A stretch of DNA of 51,693 nt, taken from positions 1-51,693 of the forward strand of contig CANRJD010000003.1 of the NCBI GenBank assembly GCA_947630815.1, read 5' to 3'. This document shows positions 50,782 through 51,693 of this stretch, piece after piece. The stretch comes from an uncultured Akkermansia sp. Its GTDB lineage: Bacteria > Verrucomicrobiota > Verrucomicrobiia > Verrucomicrobiales > Akkermansiaceae. The notes below the pieces were generated by a model. That model ran no database searches and was not told where the DNA came from. It saw only the letters and a list, made by a program, of their open reading frames with translations. Each line of letters starts with the position of its first letter. The stretch's first letter is position 1. A program made the translations under genes and the position numbers.

Positions 50782-51693
50782 TCATTCCTTTGCACCGTGA
50801 GCTTCGAGAATTTTGCGTGCTTCTTCTTTGGCTTGCTGACTTTTAGTTCTGGAATTTATCATTTGAGGGAGCGTCTCCCCCTTTTGATTTTTGATATCTG
50901 TTTTCGTTCCTGCATCAAGGAGAACTTTCAAGTAATCGTCGAAATGATAGATTACAGCATATCGTTCGATCGTTTTCATGGCGGGGGTGTTGCCTTTTGC
51001 GTTTTGGATATTGGGGCCTGCGCCATTTTTTAATAATAATTTTGCAACAACAGCTTCGTCCGTCAAATGTAAAGGAGTATTGCCTTCTTTGTCGCGAGCA
51101 TTCACATCCGCCTTAGCGCGAATCAGCGATTCGATGGTAGCTATCCGGAGACTCGCCTCCTTTAAACGCTTCGACCCTGAGCATGCGCAGTGCAAGGGAG
51201 TACGGTCATTGTTATCCCGCGCGTTAATGTCTGCGCCGTTAGCGATGAGGGCTTGGGCGAGCGCTTTGTTAGCTACGAGGTGGAGAGGAGTTTTCCCCTC
51301 CTTGTTGCGGGCATTCACATCGGCGCCGTCCCGGACCATCGCGTGAACGAGTTCCGGGGCGGGGTTTATGGACCTCCCTTCTCGGATGTTGCAAAGGTTG
51401 TGCAAGGGCGTCCAGCCGCCTTTATCCGCGATGTCAACGCGAGCGTTATACTTGCGGAGCACGGCGTACAGTCGGACAGGATCGTTTGATCGATTCAGTT
51501 GGAACATGGCTCCCCACCGTACGTCTTCGGGCGGGTTTGGGTTGGCGCCATGTTGAAGCAGGAACTCGGCCACCGCCGGGTAAAGCGCGATGTCGCTCTG
51601 CAGGTTGTTGGGCATCTCGACTCCTGCGTCAATAAGTTTTTTGATGAGGTTGCTTGCGGCAGTATCCGGCAGGTCACCTCCTATGTTCATGTG
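50782..51693 (-). CDS. ankyrin-repeat protein, 5' end probably cut by the window edge
   Basis: 302 residues are visible, from ATG 51690 to the stop at 50782. At least six ankyrin repeats occur: GWTPLHNLCNIREGRS, GKTPLHLVANKALAQALIANGADINARDNN, RTPLHCACSGSK, GNTPLHLTDEAVVAKLL and related units with GADVNARNKEG-type loops. The frame stays open to the window end and the ATG has no ribosome binding site, so the gene very likely continues beyond 51693. Ankyrin arrays bind other proteins. No enzymatic domain or signal peptide is visible in this part. Confidence 0.85.
   Translation of the reverse strand, partial: HMNIGGDLPDTAASNLIKKLIDAGVEMPNNLQSDIALYPAVAEFLLQHGANPNPPEDVRWGAMFQLNRSNDPVRLYAVLRKYNARVDIADKGGWTPLHNLCNIREGRSINPAPELVHAMVRDGADVNARNKEGKTPLHLVANKALAQALIANGADINARDNNDRTPLHCACSGSKRLKEASLRIATIESLIRAKADVNARDKEGNTPLHLTDEAVVAKLLLKNGAGPNIQNAKGNTPAMKTIERYAVIYHFDDYLKVLLDAGTKTDIKNQKGETLPQMINSRTKSQQAKEEARKILEAHGAKE

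Overview
The window looks like a chromosome segment of a Verrucomicrobiota bacterium, possibly Akkermansiaceae-like. This rests on a TIGR04073-type exosortase-associated protein, an SHD1-like lipoprotein domain, a carboxynorspermidine-synthase-type polyamine gene and verrucomicrobial-style gene neighbourhoods. No 16S or other decisive marker is present, so the placement is an inference. No tRNA, rRNA, CRISPR array or transposase gene was seen.

Layout. (1) 0.4-4.4 kb, plus strand: secreted protein, Tat-exported flavin/Fe-S reductase-like protein, small unknown protein, mazG, thioredoxin-fold/SHD1 lipoprotein and a TetR regulator, mostly overlapping. (2) 4.9-8.8 kb: a GT35 glucan phosphorylase homologue with Ser where the PLP lysine should be, a saccharopine-dehydrogenase-type polyamine enzyme and a TIM-barrel epimerase-like protein. 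(3) 9.4-21.9 kb: a surface-glycan locus. Two divergent glycosyltransferase operons share a regulatory region bounded by a 28-bp inverted repeat. The plus-strand arm continues with glycosyltransferase debris, an RgpF-like protein, another GT2, a VioA-like aminotransferase, a NeuD/VioB-like acyltransferase, and a ketoacyl synthase III / ACP / ketoacyl synthase III / SDR set. These could together make and attach an unusual acyl group to a 4-amino sugar. (4) 21.9-24.8 kb, minus strand: AmgK-like sugar kinase, a CHASE2-like membrane protein and a Pro-rich membrane protein. (5) 25.7-35.8 kb, mostly minus strand: TIGR04073 protein, DUF456, TypA/BipA, PhnW-like transaminase, ECF sigma factor, an ATP-grasp-like unknown, a half-ferritin (plus strand), bioA and dnaB. 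(6) 35.9-50.1 kb, minus strand: nuoDEFGHIJKLMN from a strong promoter placed directly before nuoD, with a GHL10 glycosidase gene closely attached at the 3' end. nuoA, nuoB and nuoC are not here. (7) The right edge holds part of an ankyrin-repeat gene.

The long intergenic gaps carry a mosaic family of dispersed repeats: a period-7 TTACGAT/GTACGAT array, GC-rich hairpins, ends related to ACAGGGCAAACGCATT or CATCCGTCCCAAGAAAAAG, and in two copies flanking 10-bp direct repeats. They look like non-autonomous (MITE-like) mobile repeats and are the most distinctive non-coding signal in the window.
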